A stretch of 64,000 bases of DNA. It comes from UBA1413 sp037447215. GTDB lineage: Bacteria; Bacteroidota; Bacteroidia; Bacteroidales; Prolixibacteraceae. The translations under genes were made by a program, and so were the position numbers. The notes under the pieces were generated by a model. That model was not told where the DNA came from and did no database searches. It saw only the letters and a program-made list of their open reading frames with translations. The DNA is taken from positions 7,076 to 71,075 of the forward strand of contig JBBIHB010000014.1 of the NCBI GenBank assembly GCA_037447215.1. Direction: 5' to 3'. Position 1 is the first letter of the stretch; each line of letters opens with the position of its first letter. This document shows, piece after piece, positions 1 to 9,250 of this stretch.

Positions 1-186
1 TACCAGGCACATACCTTCTTCAGACAGAGCGTAAACCTGAAAAATTAACGATTTACCACCTCCGGTTGGAAGCAGCCCTAAAGTATCTTTTTTCCGGGCA
101 ACCGATTCGATAACCTCCTGTTGTAACGGTCGGAAATCGCTATACCCCCAATATTCCTGCAATATTTTGCGGTAATCTTTACCCAT
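1..186 (-). CDS. recQ: ATP-dependent DNA helicase RecQ (N-terminal part, runs off window)
   Basis: Only the first 62 codons are inside the window; the gene continues beyond base 1. The start is the ATG at 186 on the minus strand. The reading frame gives the typical RecQ beginning: a short lead-in, then the motif 0 region (YxxFRPLQQ, which contacts adenine), then the Walker A motif LPTGGGKS near residue 40, followed by the start of the helicase core. RecQ is a superfamily 2, 3'-to-5' DNA helicase used in recombination and fork repair. It is divergent from the GarR-type gene, with 121 bases between them. Family assignment is secure from the combination of FRPLQQ and TGGGKS; nothing can be said about its HRDC or RQC domains. 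Confidence 0.9.
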   Translation of the reverse strand, partial: MGKDYRKILQEYWGYSDFRPLQQEVIESVARKKDTLGLLPTGGGKSLIFQVYALSEEGMCLV

Positions 187-237
187 TATTTAAATTGAAG
201 CAATTTCTCTGAAATTTTCGCGATTGTTACAAATATA

Positions 238-245
238 TAAATTTG
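238..245 (+). promoter_or_regulatory. Bacteroidota -7 promoter element for the GarR-type gene
   Basis: TAAATTTG matches the Bacteroidota -7 consensus TAnnTTTG exactly and lies 62 bases before the ATG at 308. A T-rich TTTTCG about 17 bases upstream is only a poor -33 match, so the call rests mainly on the -7 box. Confidence 0.45.
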
Positions 246-307
246 CATGAAGTAAATATCAGCTATATTTTTACGCTGATCATAAATCAATCCATAAAAT
301 TAATACT

Positions 308-1210
308 ATGCTTGACCACAAAAAGAAAATTGGATTTATCGGGCTTGGAGTCATGGGAAAACCTATGTCGAAAAATTTAATCAAAGCAGGATATTCGCTC
401 AGGGTTTACGATATAAATCCAGAATCAGTGAATGAAGTTGTTGCAGCAGGGGCTGAACAAGGGATATCTCCGCCTTATATTGGCGCACATTGTGATGTTA
501 TCATTACTATGCTGCCCAATTCCCCACAGGTCGAAGAGGTAATTACCGGTAAAAACGGTGTTCTGGAGGGAGCAAAACCCGGGTCGGTAGTCATCGATAT
601 GAGTTCGATCTCACCCATTGTGGCTGTTAAGGTAAGTGAAGCCGCCGCAGTAAAAGGTGTTGAGATGATTGACGCTCCGGTTAGTGGGGGAGAACCAAAG
701 GCCAAAGATGGAACCCTTTCAATTATGGCCGGTGGAAAAGAAGAGGTTTTTGAATCGGTTAAGGATATCCTTCTGTCGATGGGAGCTTCGGCCATATTGA
801 TCGGAGGTATAGGGAGTGGAAATATTGCCAAACTGGCCAACCAGATTATGGTAGCGCTTCATCTTGCGGCCATGTCGGAAGCTATGGTTTTTGCCGAAAA
901 AGCGGGCGTTGATACCGAAAAAGTTTTCCGGGCTATACGTGGTGGATTGGCAGGTAGCACTGTATTGGATGCAAAGATGCCATTGATTTTGGAACGTAAT
1001 TTCAAACCGGGCGGACCCATAAGGATGCACACCAAAGATTTATTAAATGTACGTGATACGGCACTTGCTATTGATGCCCCGATTCCGTTGACCACACAGG
1101 TAATGGAGTTTATGAAAGCGCTGAAAGCCGATGGGAAGCAAGAAGACGACCACGGTGGAATTATTCAGTTCTGGGAAAAACTAGCCCATGTTGAGGTAAA
1201 AAAGCAATAA
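308..1210 (+). CDS. garR: NAD(P)-dependent 2-hydroxy-3-oxopropionate reductase / beta-hydroxyacid dehydrogenase
   Basis: A 300-residue protein of the beta-hydroxyacid dehydrogenase family, which reduces tartronate semialdehyde to glycerate or oxidises 3-hydroxyisobutyrate-like substrates in the cytoplasm. The N-terminal Rossmann motif GFIGLGVMG (residues 9–17) binds the dinucleotide. DAPVSGG near residue 122 is the family substrate-binding signature, and the KLANQ stretch near 178 carries the conserved catalytic lysine. Length matches GarR/GlxR. It converges on a minus-strand gene and, 1.3 kb away, a GntP-type permease, so a sugar-acid catabolic role (glycerate side) is likely. The exact substrate cannot be told from sequence: GarR, GlxR, MmsB and plant-type GLYR share these motifs. 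The symbol is a best guess. Confidence 0.85.
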   Translation: MLDHKKKIGFIGLGVMGKPMSKNLIKAGYSLRVYDINPESVNEVVAAGAEQGISPPYIGAHCDVIITMLPNSPQVEEVITGKNGVLEGAKPGSVVIDMSSISPIVAVKVSEAAAVKGVEMIDAPVSGGEPKAKDGTLSIMAGGKEEVFESVKDILLSMGASAILIGGIGSGNIAKLANQIMVALHLAAMSEAMVFAEKAGVDTEKVFRAIRGGLAGSTVLDAKMPLILERNFKPGGPIRMHTKDLLNVRDTALAIDAPIPLTTQVMEFMKALKADGKQEDDHGGIIQFWEKLAHVEVKKQ

Positions 1211-1212
1211 TC

Positions 1213-2220
1213 TCAATAATAGAGAGCTACTTCATTTTTTTTCTGGTTGGCGCTCATAATATAATCTGTGCCGTTTGCTGTAAATATCTGTGTTTGAGTT
1301 GGACCTGCATCTTCTTCGAGTACTGTCTTTGAAAATTTGCCATGGGCTAAATCGATTACTTTAAAAAGATCGAGGGTAAACGAACCTCTTCTGTTTCCGA
1401 CAACGATCACGGGTTCGTTATTGAAAAATCCACAGCTTAGTCCATGACCGAACGAGAGGGTATCACTGAATTTCAGTTCCCAGTTCATCCCGTTTTTTTT
1501 GTAAACATTCAGCGCTTCGCCATGAAATGGTTCGATGGTAATCAGTTCTTCACGGCCATCTCCATCCAGATCGATAAAGCAAAATTCACTCACTTCTTTT
1601 TCAAAAAGAGGCTTTTTCACCCATTTGTCACCGGGGAGCTGTTCGAAGTAAAAAATTCCCTCAGCTCCCGATATGCAAATGGTTTCAATTCCATTAATTT
1701 GTGACCGCAACATACCGTGGTTGCGGGTCAGGCTATTGTCAATCATCTCCGGGTTGAGCGGGATGGTGGGATGGTCATCAAGCCGGATAAGGTACATCTC
1801 TCCGGGTTTTGACCAATCCGGAGGGTCTGCCTTGTGCTTGCTGACAGAAGCTGCAAAAAGATAGTTTTTTCCCTTCCGGTGAAGTATTTCGCAACGGTGT
1901 GCAAAAGGCAAATCCATTGCTTTTTGCGATTTCCATTCATCACCCAACCACTGATGCATAAAAACTCCGGCCTCTGCGCCTATAAATGGCGGGAATAACC
2001 CCATGATCGAGAAAAACAGATCGGGGCTTCCGGGAACCGGGATAAAACTCATAACACCACCCGGACAGCCAGTTACAAGGCTTGAATTACAAGAAGCAAG
2101 ATTGCACAGGTAAACCTCCGGTTTGGTTTCAGAACCGGCAGCGACAAACGTTTCGGCGCCTACCCGAAAGGCATTGGCGGTATAAACCGATTCGATATTA
2201 AGGATTACTTTTTTCTTCAT
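1213..2220 (-). CDS. uncharacterised protein, probable cytoplasmic beta-propeller (VCBS/FG-GAP-like)
   Basis: A 335-residue protein that I do not recognise as a named family. There is no signal peptide: it starts MKKKVILNIE and runs straight into beta-rich sequence. Several segments resemble FG-GAP/VCBS blades, with short hydrophobic strands followed by FIDLDGDGREELITIE near residue 215, a calcium-loop-like DLDGDG. Repeated strand patterns elsewhere (for example GVMSFIPVPGSPDLFFSI) fit a propeller fold. Its stop lies two bases from the GarR-type gene's stop on the other strand, and GntP is downstream of it in the opposite direction of reading, so it may belong to the sugar-acid group. A binding or lactonase-like function is possible but not shown. 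Confidence 0.6.
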   Translation of the reverse strand: MKKKVILNIESVYTANAFRVGAETFVAAGSETKPEVYLCNLASCNSSLVTGCPGGVMSFIPVPGSPDLFFSIMGLFPPFIGAEAGVFMHQWLGDEWKSQKAMDLPFAHRCEILHRKGKNYLFAASVSKHKADPPDWSKPGEMYLIRLDDHPTIPLNPEMIDNSLTRNHGMLRSQINGIETICISGAEGIFYFEQLPGDKWVKKPLFEKEVSEFCFIDLDGDGREELITIEPFHGEALNVYKKNGMNWELKFSDTLSFGHGLSCGFFNNEPVIVVGNRRGSFTLDLFKVIDLAHGKFSKTVLEEDAGPTQTQIFTANGTDYIMSANQKKNEVALYY

Positions 2221-2283
2221 ACAGCAGGTATTTTATATTATTTTTTTAGTTCATATTTTTAACAAAGGTACTGTTTACCTGGT

Positions 2284-2461
2284 GATATCCTCTCCGTCAG
2301 CCTACAGAATCGGAATGACAAGTATCTGAATATTTTTGAATTTGGGAGGGACAGAATGCGGCTTCTCCATAAAACTATCCCTCCCAAATGCCCGCAATCA
2401 CCTAACATGTTGTCATTTTAAACGTATCCGCCAGTTGGCGGAGAAGTGAAGAATTTCATCT
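2284..2461. repeat. composite intergenic repeat with inverted TGTCATT elements and two dyads
   Basis: Between the propeller gene and gntP there is a symmetric structure. At 2311–2320 the reverse complement reads TGTCATTCCG; at 2411 the plus strand reads TGTCATTTTA, so the outer elements face each other. Between them is a perfect 12-base inverted repeat (ATTTGGGAGGGA at 2340–2351 and its complement at 2378–2389). Within the right half is a second perfect dyad, TCCGCCA-GT-TGGCGGA (2427–2442), followed by GAAGTGAAGAAT. TGTCATT…GAAGTGAAGAAT elements are widespread intergenic repeats in Bacteroidota genomes. No transposase is present. The central dyad may also act as a transcription terminator for the flanking genes. 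Confidence 0.55.
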
Positions 2462-2513
2462 TTCAATTAAGTTTTAACCGGACCACAGTGATATTTTTCT
2501 CAGGACGCGCAAA

Positions 2514-3848
2514 TTAACAAAAAAAAGTGTGTATTATCCAAACTACGGTCATGGCTGTAAACCCGCAAACCAAAGTTCCCAACGTATGTAGTTTGTAGCC
2601 GGTTTTTACATTCATATTCGACATTTGGGTAACTACCCAGAAAAAGCTGTCGTTGACCTGTGATACCACCATTGAACCAGCTCCAATAGCCGAAATTACC
2701 AGTGCTTTTTCGAGCGGAGATTCAAAACCCAGAATAGACATCATGGGTGCCATTATGGAAGCAGTAGTAATAACCGCAACCGTTGAAGAGCCCTGGGCGC
2801 TTTTCAAAGCCGCCGCTATTAAAAATGGTAACCAGATACTCAGATTGATTTCAGACAGCGAACTACCCAGGATATCGGCAATGGACGAGTTGCGCAATAC
2901 CATTCCAAATGAGCCGCCAGCCCCTGTAATCAGGATAATTAATGCCGCCGAAAGCAATGCTTTTCCAACCCATCCGGTAGCAGAAAGCATGTTCCGGTCG
3001 AATTTTGTGGGTAGCCTGAAGGCAAAAAATACACCGATGATCAATGCTATAACCGGTTCGCCGATAAACCCGAAAAGCGTTTTTATAAACCCGGTACCAA
3101 AGGGATGGGTCGGAAAATCGGATACTGATTTCAGTACAATCAAAAGGAGCGGAACAATAATCGGTATAAAAGAATTCAGGGCAGAGGGCGCTTTTTTTAT
3201 TTTTTCCACAATATCTTCTTCGCTTTCATCAGGATTGGGGTCAATGAAAATCCGTGAGGCAATTTTTGTTGCAAAAATAAAAGCCCCAAGCAGGGCAAAC
3301 AGACTTACCACACAGCCAACTATGATGACCATTCCAATATCGGCCTGCAAAATACCTGCTGCTGCAATTGGTCCCGGTGTTGGCGGTACAAGGCAATGGG
3401 TAATTGTCAGCCCCAGGCTTAAAGCAATGGCAGGCCCCGCCAAAGAAATTTTTGCCCTTTGGGAGAGCGCTTTGTTGAGCGGCGACAAAATTACAAATCC
3501 GGAATCGGCAAATACAGGAATCGAAACAAAATAGCCCATAATCGCCATAGCCAAAGGAACCCGCTTTTCACCGGCCAGTTTCAGAATAATCTTTGCCATG
3601 ATGTAAGCCCCTCCTGATTCTTCTAGAAAAGTGCCGATAATGCATCCGGCAACTATTACAATCCCGATATACCCGATGGTATTACCGAAACCACCGTTTA
3701 CCGATTTAACAATTTCAATCAACGGCATACCGGAAAATAATCCAAAACCAATAGCTGCCAGCAGCAAAGCTAATAATGGGTGAAGTTTGAATTTTGTAGT
3801 GGAGATTATTATAAATAAAATACAGGCAAGAAGCAGTATAATCAGCAT
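2514..3848 (-). CDS. gntP: GntP family gluconate/sugar-acid permease
   Basis: A 444-residue polytopic inner-membrane protein of the GntP (gluconate:H+ symporter) family, which takes up gluconate, glycerate or related hydroxy acids. The sequence is almost entirely hydrophobic helices. It shows family hallmarks: an N-terminal LLALLLAAIGFGLFSG-type segment, GFGNTIGYIGIVIVAG near residue 53, CLVPPTPGPIAAAGIL near 150, and a C-terminal SAIGAGSMVVSQVNDSFFW stretch. Length is normal for the family. It lies near a GarR-type reductase on the opposite strand and a putative propeller, consistent with a sugar-acid import and breakdown group. Substrate is inferred from context only; DsdX and IdnT belong to the same family. 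Confidence 0.88.
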   Translation of the reverse strand: MLIILLLACILFIIISTTKFKLHPLLALLLAAIGFGLFSGMPLIEIVKSVNGGFGNTIGYIGIVIVAGCIIGTFLEESGGAYIMAKIILKLAGEKRVPLAMAIMGYFVSIPVFADSGFVILSPLNKALSQRAKISLAGPAIALSLGLTITHCLVPPTPGPIAAAGILQADIGMVIIVGCVVSLFALLGAFIFATKIASRIFIDPNPDESEEDIVEKIKKAPSALNSFIPIIVPLLLIVLKSVSDFPTHPFGTGFIKTLFGFIGEPVIALIIGVFFAFRLPTKFDRNMLSATGWVGKALLSAALIILITGAGGSFGMVLRNSSIADILGSSLSEINLSIWLPFLIAAALKSAQGSSTVAVITTASIMAPMMSILGFESPLEKALVISAIGAGSMVVSQVNDSFFWVVTQMSNMNVKTGYKLHTLGTLVCGFTAMTVVWIIHTFFC

Positions 3849-3937
3849 ATGGATATCTCAATAATATAAAACTCTTATTATCAACTGGATGATTGTTTAT
3901 GTAACCCCGGTACTATTCTGTTGAATGTAATGTGAAA

Positions 3938-3945
3938 CAAATTTA
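3938..3945 (-). promoter_or_regulatory. candidate -7 element for gntP
   Basis: On the minus strand this reads TAAATTTG, an exact TAnnTTTG match, 90 bases upstream of the gntP start at 3848. No clear -33 TTTG lies at the usual distance, so this is a moderate call. Confidence 0.35.
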
Positions 3946-4243
3946 GTAAAAATGTGGAGTTTTTTAGTGCAGGCGATTTTTTGTTCAGGAAAAGGTATTT
4001 TATTCAATTTTCAATATTTTCCTTATTACCGCCCTCCCGGCAAACTCAATTTGGAGAATTTAAAGTCCCAGCTTTTAGTTTGATATATTTTACAAAACTG
4101 TGTTGTTCTTTTTTCGTGATAAAAATGTCCCTACATTTTTGCCGGAAGTATTTATCCGGCTACTTGATTTTATTTCATCAAAAAAATTCAGGTTTTCAAT
4201 ATACATTGGGGTCGTAAGTTTTATTGGGATAGACCTTTTTACC

Positions 4244-5400
4244 TTAGTCAGCCGCTATGATGTCATAAACTCCTAAATTTGTAGAGTAATGCCATGTATA
4301 ATTGCCGGACAACCTGTCGATTATCCCGTTCGATTTCATAATGAGCTCATAATCACGTGAAACAAATCCAAAAGTAACATATATGTACCAAACTGAATGT
4401 AAAGAGATTCCAGTTGTGCCGTGGGTGGTCCAGGATTCTCTGCCACCTATGGTTTTTGAAATAAAAAAAAAAAAAACTGACAAGCATCCTGATCCGGTAA
4501 CGCACACCAAATCTTATCCTCTTGTTGTAAAGCCTTCCATTTTTGATATAAACTGCATCGAACCAACCGGTAAATTTACTGATAATTGAACCTCATTCCA
4601 CGAATCACGCCCATTATTAGACAAATAGCTGGACCATATCCTGATATCCTTTAAAATATTTCTCTGGAGAAGTGAAATTTAAGGTAGCAAGAGACCAGGG
4701 AAATGTACAGTTCATATCCTATGTTAATCCTGCATTTACCGATTTCCGTATAAAATAACCGAAGGACGGATTGTTGTGTTAGTTCCGCCAAATTCCTGAC
4801 GCATATCCGGCATCGGTTGCGGGGAAATGGATTTTGGAAACCAGCCGGTACGGTACTCATTATCAATTAAATTTCAGACGGTATCCCGTGATGCGCCGCT
4901 GTCACTGTACGCAGAATTGCTTTATTGCTGGTTATTATGCCAGAGTCTGAGTTTAAAAAATGAAATGAACTTTAATCTTGACGTTCAATATCAGATACGA
5001 TTTTCCAGCTTTTTCCAGTTTCTCTGACTTCATTAATCTGCCCAAAAAGTTTATTGAATTATCAATGCTAAATCGGCCAACTGCAATGACGGTTGAAATT
5101 GCGAAAAACTGAAAATCTTTAATATCAACTTTGACCTGAAATGGTCTTTAAATCCAGGTTTCACAAGTATCCACAGTTCTCAGGAAATAAGAGTATCCAC
5201 TCATTGATAATCCCACCCAATCATTTTCGAATTTTACAATCGTTGTCCTCCAGCGAATTTCATCCAGGTGCATTATTGACCATTAAACATATACCGGAAA
5301 AAAACCACAAGCATGATCAAAATGGCTAATTATCACATATTTACTTATTTAACATAGAGTATTCAGCTGCTTTTTGCAAATATTTTACTCAGAACTTTTT
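4244..5400 (-). pseudogene. decayed Ycf48/BNR-repeat (photosystem-assembly-like propeller) gene
   Basis: No intact gene lies between gntP and guaB, but minus-strand translation in shifting frames recovers several recognisable Ycf48/BNR blades. The blade signature is GGxxWTxxxxGTTxxLxSVxFxxxxxGFxVGxxGxIxKT. The best piece (about 4300–4440) reads GGRESWTTHGTTG followed by LHSVWYI…FGFVSRDYELIMKS. Another piece near 4600 reads SNNGRDSWNEVQL, near 4820 IHFPATDAGYASG, and near 5200 ENDWVGLSMSGYSYFLRTV. These segments are separated by in-frame stops (for example TAA after FTTRG near 4520) and frame changes, including one at a 14-base A run (4463–4476). The original was probably a secreted repeat protein. 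It is a relic and not expected to function. Confidence 0.6.
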
Positions 5401-5414
5401 CAACTCTTATCTTT

Positions 5415-5582
5415 CTAACCCGATAAGTACCCTACCGGAAGGGTTACCGTATCATTGGATTCATGAACCACAGTAAACCGGATAGGCCTCCTGTCAATGC
5501 TGAAAATTGATTTCCACGGAAAGGTGTTCGTTAATATACCATGATAAGGAGCATGGCTCCGACCACCGTAAATACTTGTATT
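5415..5582 (-). pseudogene. short protein-coding remnant of unknown family
   Basis: A minus-strand frame without stops encodes about 55 residues that look protein-like: it begins NTSIYGGRSHAPYHGIL, passes a basic/aromatic middle (FPWKSIF), and ends TVTLPVGYLSG before a TAG at 5415–5417. There is no start codon. An upstream continuation (INNTRILNYP) sits in a neighbouring frame, suggesting a frameshift. It may be a domain of the decayed gene beside it or of a separate lost gene. I do not recognise the family. Confidence 0.35.
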
Positions 5583-5758
5583 TAAGGATAGTTCAAGATT
5601 CTGGTATTATTAATTGGCCGGAGTTACTCCGGGGATACCTTGGCTACATTGGATTTTGGTTTTAAAATTTATGGTAAAAATATTTGAAAGACAACATTTT
5701 TTAACCTCTAAATTCCATCCCCATCAAAATAAAATTCAATCAGATAGGTTAAAATTTG

Positions 5759-5766
5759 TAGTTTTG
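5759..5766 (+). promoter_or_regulatory. -7 promoter element of guaB
   Basis: TAGTTTTG matches TAnnTTTG exactly and ends 30 bases before the guaB ATG at 5797, a typical spacing for Bacteroidota promoters. No convincing -33 TTTG is visible. Confidence 0.5.
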
Positions 5767-5796
5767 CGCATTGTTTTAAAATTTAAAAACAGGTCC

Positions 5797-7275
5797 ATGT
5801 CGTTTATAACTGATAAAGTGGTTTCCGAAGGTCTGACTTTCGATGATGTATTGCTGATACCTTCCTATTCCGGAATACTTCCCCGTGAAGTAGATTTGCA
5901 AACCAGTTTCACCAGGAACATATTATTAAATACACCGGTTGTTTCGGCTGCAATGGATACTGTAACCGAATATAAACTGGCGATTGCCATTGCCCGCGAA
6001 GGTGGTATTGGGGTTATTCATAAAAATATGGATATTGAGGAACAGGCCAGGCAGGTAATCAGCGTTAAACGGGCCGAAAACGGGATGATTTTCGACCCCA
6101 TTACCATTGTCCAGGAAAAAAAGGTTGCCGATGCACTTATGTTGATGGCTAACTATAAAATTGGCGGGATTCCGGTAGTTGATGCCAATGGATTCCTGGT
6201 TGGAATTGTCACAAACCGGGACCTGCGTTTTGAGAAAAATATGGACCGCCCCATTTCAGAAGTGATGACGCGCGATAATCTGGTTACAACTACCGAATCG
6301 ACCAACCTCGAAAAAGCTTCTGAAATCCTTCAGAGCCACAAAATTGAAAAATTGCCTGTTGTTGATAAAAATGGAAAGCTTATAGGTTTGGTAACCTATA
6401 AAGATATAACCAAAGCCAAAGACAAACCCTTTGCCTGCAAAGACGAACGTGGCCGGTTGAGGGTTGCAGCAGCAGTCGGCATAGCTGGCGATTCTTTGGA
6501 AAGGATAGATGAACTGGTTAAGGCACAGGTTGATGCCATTGTTATTGATACCGCTCATGGGCACACCCGGGGAGTCCTTGAAATGCTTCGTCGTGCCAAA
6601 GTAAAATACCCTGAATTGGAGTTTATTGCCGGAAATATAGCCACTGCCGAAGCAGCTACCGACCTGGTACTGGCTGGCGCCGATGCAGTAAAAGTAGGTA
6701 TTGGGCCGGGTTCAATCTGTACTACCCGGGTTATTGCCGGGGTAGGTGTTCCGCAACTTTCCGCTATTTACAACGTGGCAAAAGCTATACGCGACTCTGG
6801 CGTTCCGGTTATCGCCGACGGTGGTATCCGTTATTCTGGCGATATTGTAAAAGCTCTGGCAGCAGGGGCCCATTCAATTATGGCAGGTGGATTGTTTGCA
6901 GGAGTGGAAGAATCGCCAGGTGAAACCATTCTCTATCAGGGACGTAAGTTTAAGGCTTACCGCGGTATGGGTTCCCTCGAAGCTATGCAGAAAGGCTCAA
7001 AAGACCGCTATTTCCAGGATATGGAAGAGGACATTAAAAAACTGGTGCCCGAAGGGATAGCAGCCCGTGTTCCTTTTAAAGGGACCCTCGATGAAGTACT
7101 TTATCAGTTAATGGGCGGCCTCAGGGCTGGTATGGGATATTGCGGGGCCAAAAACATTAAAATGCTACAACAATCGAAATTCACCCGGATATCGATAGCC
7201 GGTGTCCAGGAAAGCCATCCACACGATGTAGCAATAACCCGCGAAGCACCAAATTACAGCAGCAGGCAGATTTAA
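5797..7275 (+). CDS. guaB: inosine-5'-monophosphate dehydrogenase
   Basis: IMP dehydrogenase oxidises IMP to XMP with NAD+, the committed step of GMP synthesis, in the cytoplasm as a tetramer. The chosen ATG at 5797 gives 492 residues beginning MSFITDKVVSEGLTFDDVLL, the standard length and start; an upstream in-frame extension to 5614 has no homology value. Two CBS domains occupy roughly residues 95–205. The catalytic loop GIGPGSICTTR contains the nucleophilic cysteine near residue 308. DGGIRYSGD near 343 and the YRGMGS flap motif further on bind phosphate. Its place before parvulin/SurA genes is a conserved Bacteroidota arrangement. Confidence 0.98.
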   Translation: MSFITDKVVSEGLTFDDVLLIPSYSGILPREVDLQTSFTRNILLNTPVVSAAMDTVTEYKLAIAIAREGGIGVIHKNMDIEEQARQVISVKRAENGMIFDPITIVQEKKVADALMLMANYKIGGIPVVDANGFLVGIVTNRDLRFEKNMDRPISEVMTRDNLVTTTESTNLEKASEILQSHKIEKLPVVDKNGKLIGLVTYKDITKAKDKPFACKDERGRLRVAAAVGIAGDSLERIDELVKAQVDAIVIDTAHGHTRGVLEMLRRAKVKYPELEFIAGNIATAEAATDLVLAGADAVKVGIGPGSICTTRVIAGVGVPQLSAIYNVAKAIRDSGVPVIADGGIRYSGDIVKALAAGAHSIMAGGLFAGVEESPGETILYQGRKFKAYRGMGSLEAMQKGSKDRYFQDMEEDIKKLVPEGIAARVPFKGTLDEVLYQLMGGLRAGMGYCGAKNIKMLQQSKFTRISIAGVQESHPHDVAITREAPNYSSRQI

Positions 7276-7315
7276 TCCAGCTTAGTTGATCAATCAGATA
7301 TTAAATTAACGCACC

Positions 7316-9250
7316 ATGAAAAAAATTCTTTTTTCAATTGTTCTGGCCGGAATTTTTGCCAGTCCGGTTTTTTCGCAAAAGAAGCAGGATGTTTTAGTCA
7401 CTGTAGGAAAAGAAAAAATATATGCCGGAGATTTTAAAAAGATTTACGAAAGGAACAACAACAATATTACTGATCCCGCCGAAAGAAAAACACCGGAAGA
7501 ATATCTTGAACTGTATGTTAATTTCAAACTTAAGGTACTCGAAGCCAAAGCAATGGGACTTGACACTTCAAGGGCTTTTATCGAAGAACTTGCAGGTTAC
7601 CGTACCGAACTGGCCGAACCTTACCTCACCGATATTTTGTACAACGAAAAATTGGTTGAAGATACATACCAAAGGATGACAAAAGAGGTAAATGCAAGCC
7701 ATCTGCTGATAACCTTTCCGCAGAATCCGTCGCCTGCCGATACCCTTGCTGTATTGAAACGCATACGTGAAATTCGTTCCGAGATTGAAAACGGCCTTGA
7801 TTTTAATGAAGCGGCCATGCGCTATTCACAGGATCCTTCGGCTGCCCAGAACCGTGGTAATCTGGGGTGGTTCACAGCTTTTCAGATGGTTACACCTTTC
7901 GAAGATGCAGCATACAATACCCCGGTGGGCAAAATTTCGGAACCTGTGCGCACCCAATTCGGTTATCATTTGCTGAAAGTCCATAGCATAAGGGATGCAC
8001 AGGGTGAAATTAAAGTAGCCCACATCATGAAAATGTTTACACCCGATATCAACCCGGAAGCAAAGCAAAAGCTCCGCAAATCAATCGATAGCTTATATGT
8101 GATTTTGCAACAGGGTGCAGATTTTGCTGAACTGGCACGCAACAATTCCGACGATCAGCGCAGCGCCGTGAACGGAGGTGAAATGCCTTATTTCGGTAGA
8201 AGCCGAATGATCCCTGAGTTTTCTGATCCGGCGTTTTCCCTGGCCAAAAATGGTGACATTTCAAAACCTATAGAAACCGATTTTGGTTATCACATCATCA
8301 AGCGCATCGACCTGAAACCTGTTCCTGCATTTGATGAAGTAAAACGGGAATTGGAAGAGCGCATAAAGCGTGACCCGGAAAGAACAACCCATAGCCGTGA
8401 AATTTTTATTTCCAAATTGAAAAATGAATATAATTTTTCCGGCAATCAGAAGATAATCGACGAAAAAATCCGGAAAGCTGCAAATTGGTTTTCGGATGGC
8501 AATTTTCAGGTACCCGAAAATATTTCGGATTATGATATTTTGTTCACTTTTGCAGGTAAAAGTTATTGGGCCGGGGATTGGTTTTCGTGGCTTGGCAAGC
8601 TTCAGCTTATTGCTCCTGAAAATCAGGAATCAGTCCTGGCAAATCAGTACCATGCCTGGGAAGAAGAGATGATCATTGCATACGAAGACAACAGGCTCGA
8701 AGACAAATACCCCGATTTCAGGTCATTGGTACAGGAATACCACGACGGTTTGTTGCTTTTTGCGGTTTCTGAACAGGAAATATGGCAACGGGCTTCCTCT
8801 GATACAATTGGGTTAAAGGCATTTTACGAAACAAACAAGAACAAATATATGTGGGGCGAACGCTTTAAAGGCATGATTGTGAAGTGTTCCCTTCCGGGAA
8901 TTAAAGAAAGAATTGAAGATTACCTTGACCAGGGAATCCCAATGGCTGAAATTTACGATAAAGAAAACCTGAGTGAAGAATATTTTGATGTTGAACAAGG
9001 TGCATGGGCTAAGGGTGAAAATAAAATCATCGATTATTTTATGTGGGATGGTACGAAACCAGACGATTGGGATGATGAAACCGGTTTTATCAAAGGTGAA
9101 ATAATTGGGCCTGAACCAAAGCTCCTTGAAGAATCAAGAGGTTTTCACATATCTGATTATCAGCAAAACCTCGAAGAAAACTGGTTAAAAGAACTCCGTA
9201 AAAAATATCCGGTTAAAGTGAACAGGAAAGTTCTGAAATCTATCGGCTAA
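7316..9250 (+). CDS. periplasmic peptidylprolyl isomerase with two parvulin domains (PpiC/SurA type)
   Basis: A 644-residue exported foldase. A signal peptide (hydrophobic core in residues 4–18, cleavage around FSQ) sends it to the periplasm. After a helical SurA-N-like region (about 25–110) come two parvulin domains. The first (about 120–220) contains HLLITFP, GNLGWF and FGYHLLKV; the second (about 225–330) contains GGEMPYFG and the matching FGYHIIKR. The last 300 residues are less conserved. Parvulins isomerise prolyl bonds and chaperone unfolded outer-membrane proteins. It starts 40 bases after guaB and overlaps the next gene by one base (TAATG), so guaB, this gene and at least the next two are probably cotranscribed. 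Confidence 0.9.
   Translation: MKKILFSIVLAGIFASPVFSQKKQDVLVTVGKEKIYAGDFKKIYERNNNNITDPAERKTPEEYLELYVNFKLKVLEAKAMGLDTSRAFIEELAGYRTELAEPYLTDILYNEKLVEDTYQRMTKEVNASHLLITFPQNPSPADTLAVLKRIREIRSEIENGLDFNEAAMRYSQDPSAAQNRGNLGWFTAFQMVTPFEDAAYNTPVGKISEPVRTQFGYHLLKVHSIRDAQGEIKVAHIMKMFTPDINPEAKQKLRKSIDSLYVILQQGADFAELARNNSDDQRSAVNGGEMPYFGRSRMIPEFSDPAFSLAKNGDISKPIETDFGYHIIKRIDLKPVPAFDEVKRELEERIKRDPERTTHSREIFISKLKNEYNFSGNQKIIDEKIRKAANWFSDGNFQVPENISDYDILFTFAGKSYWAGDWFSWLGKLQLIAPENQESVLANQYHAWEEEMIIAYEDNRLEDKYPDFRSLVQEYHDGLLLFAVSEQEIWQRASSDTIGLKAFYETNKNKYMWGERFKGMIVKCSLPGIKERIEDYLDQGIPMAEIYDKENLSEEYFDVEQGAWAKGENKIIDYFMWDGTKPDDWDDETGFIKGEIIGPEPKLLEESRGFHISDYQQNLEENWLKELRKKYPVKVNRKVLKSIG

Noticed and set aside
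2653..3534. Long plus-strand open frame opposite gntP (293 codons)
   Set aside because: It lies wholly inside gntP, has no domain pattern, and is a by-product of the other strand's codon bias. GntP is clearly the coding strand.
4463..4476. A 14-base A run that could be a phase-variable tract
   Set aside because: It lies in a gene already broken by several stops and frame changes, so switching it could not restore a product.
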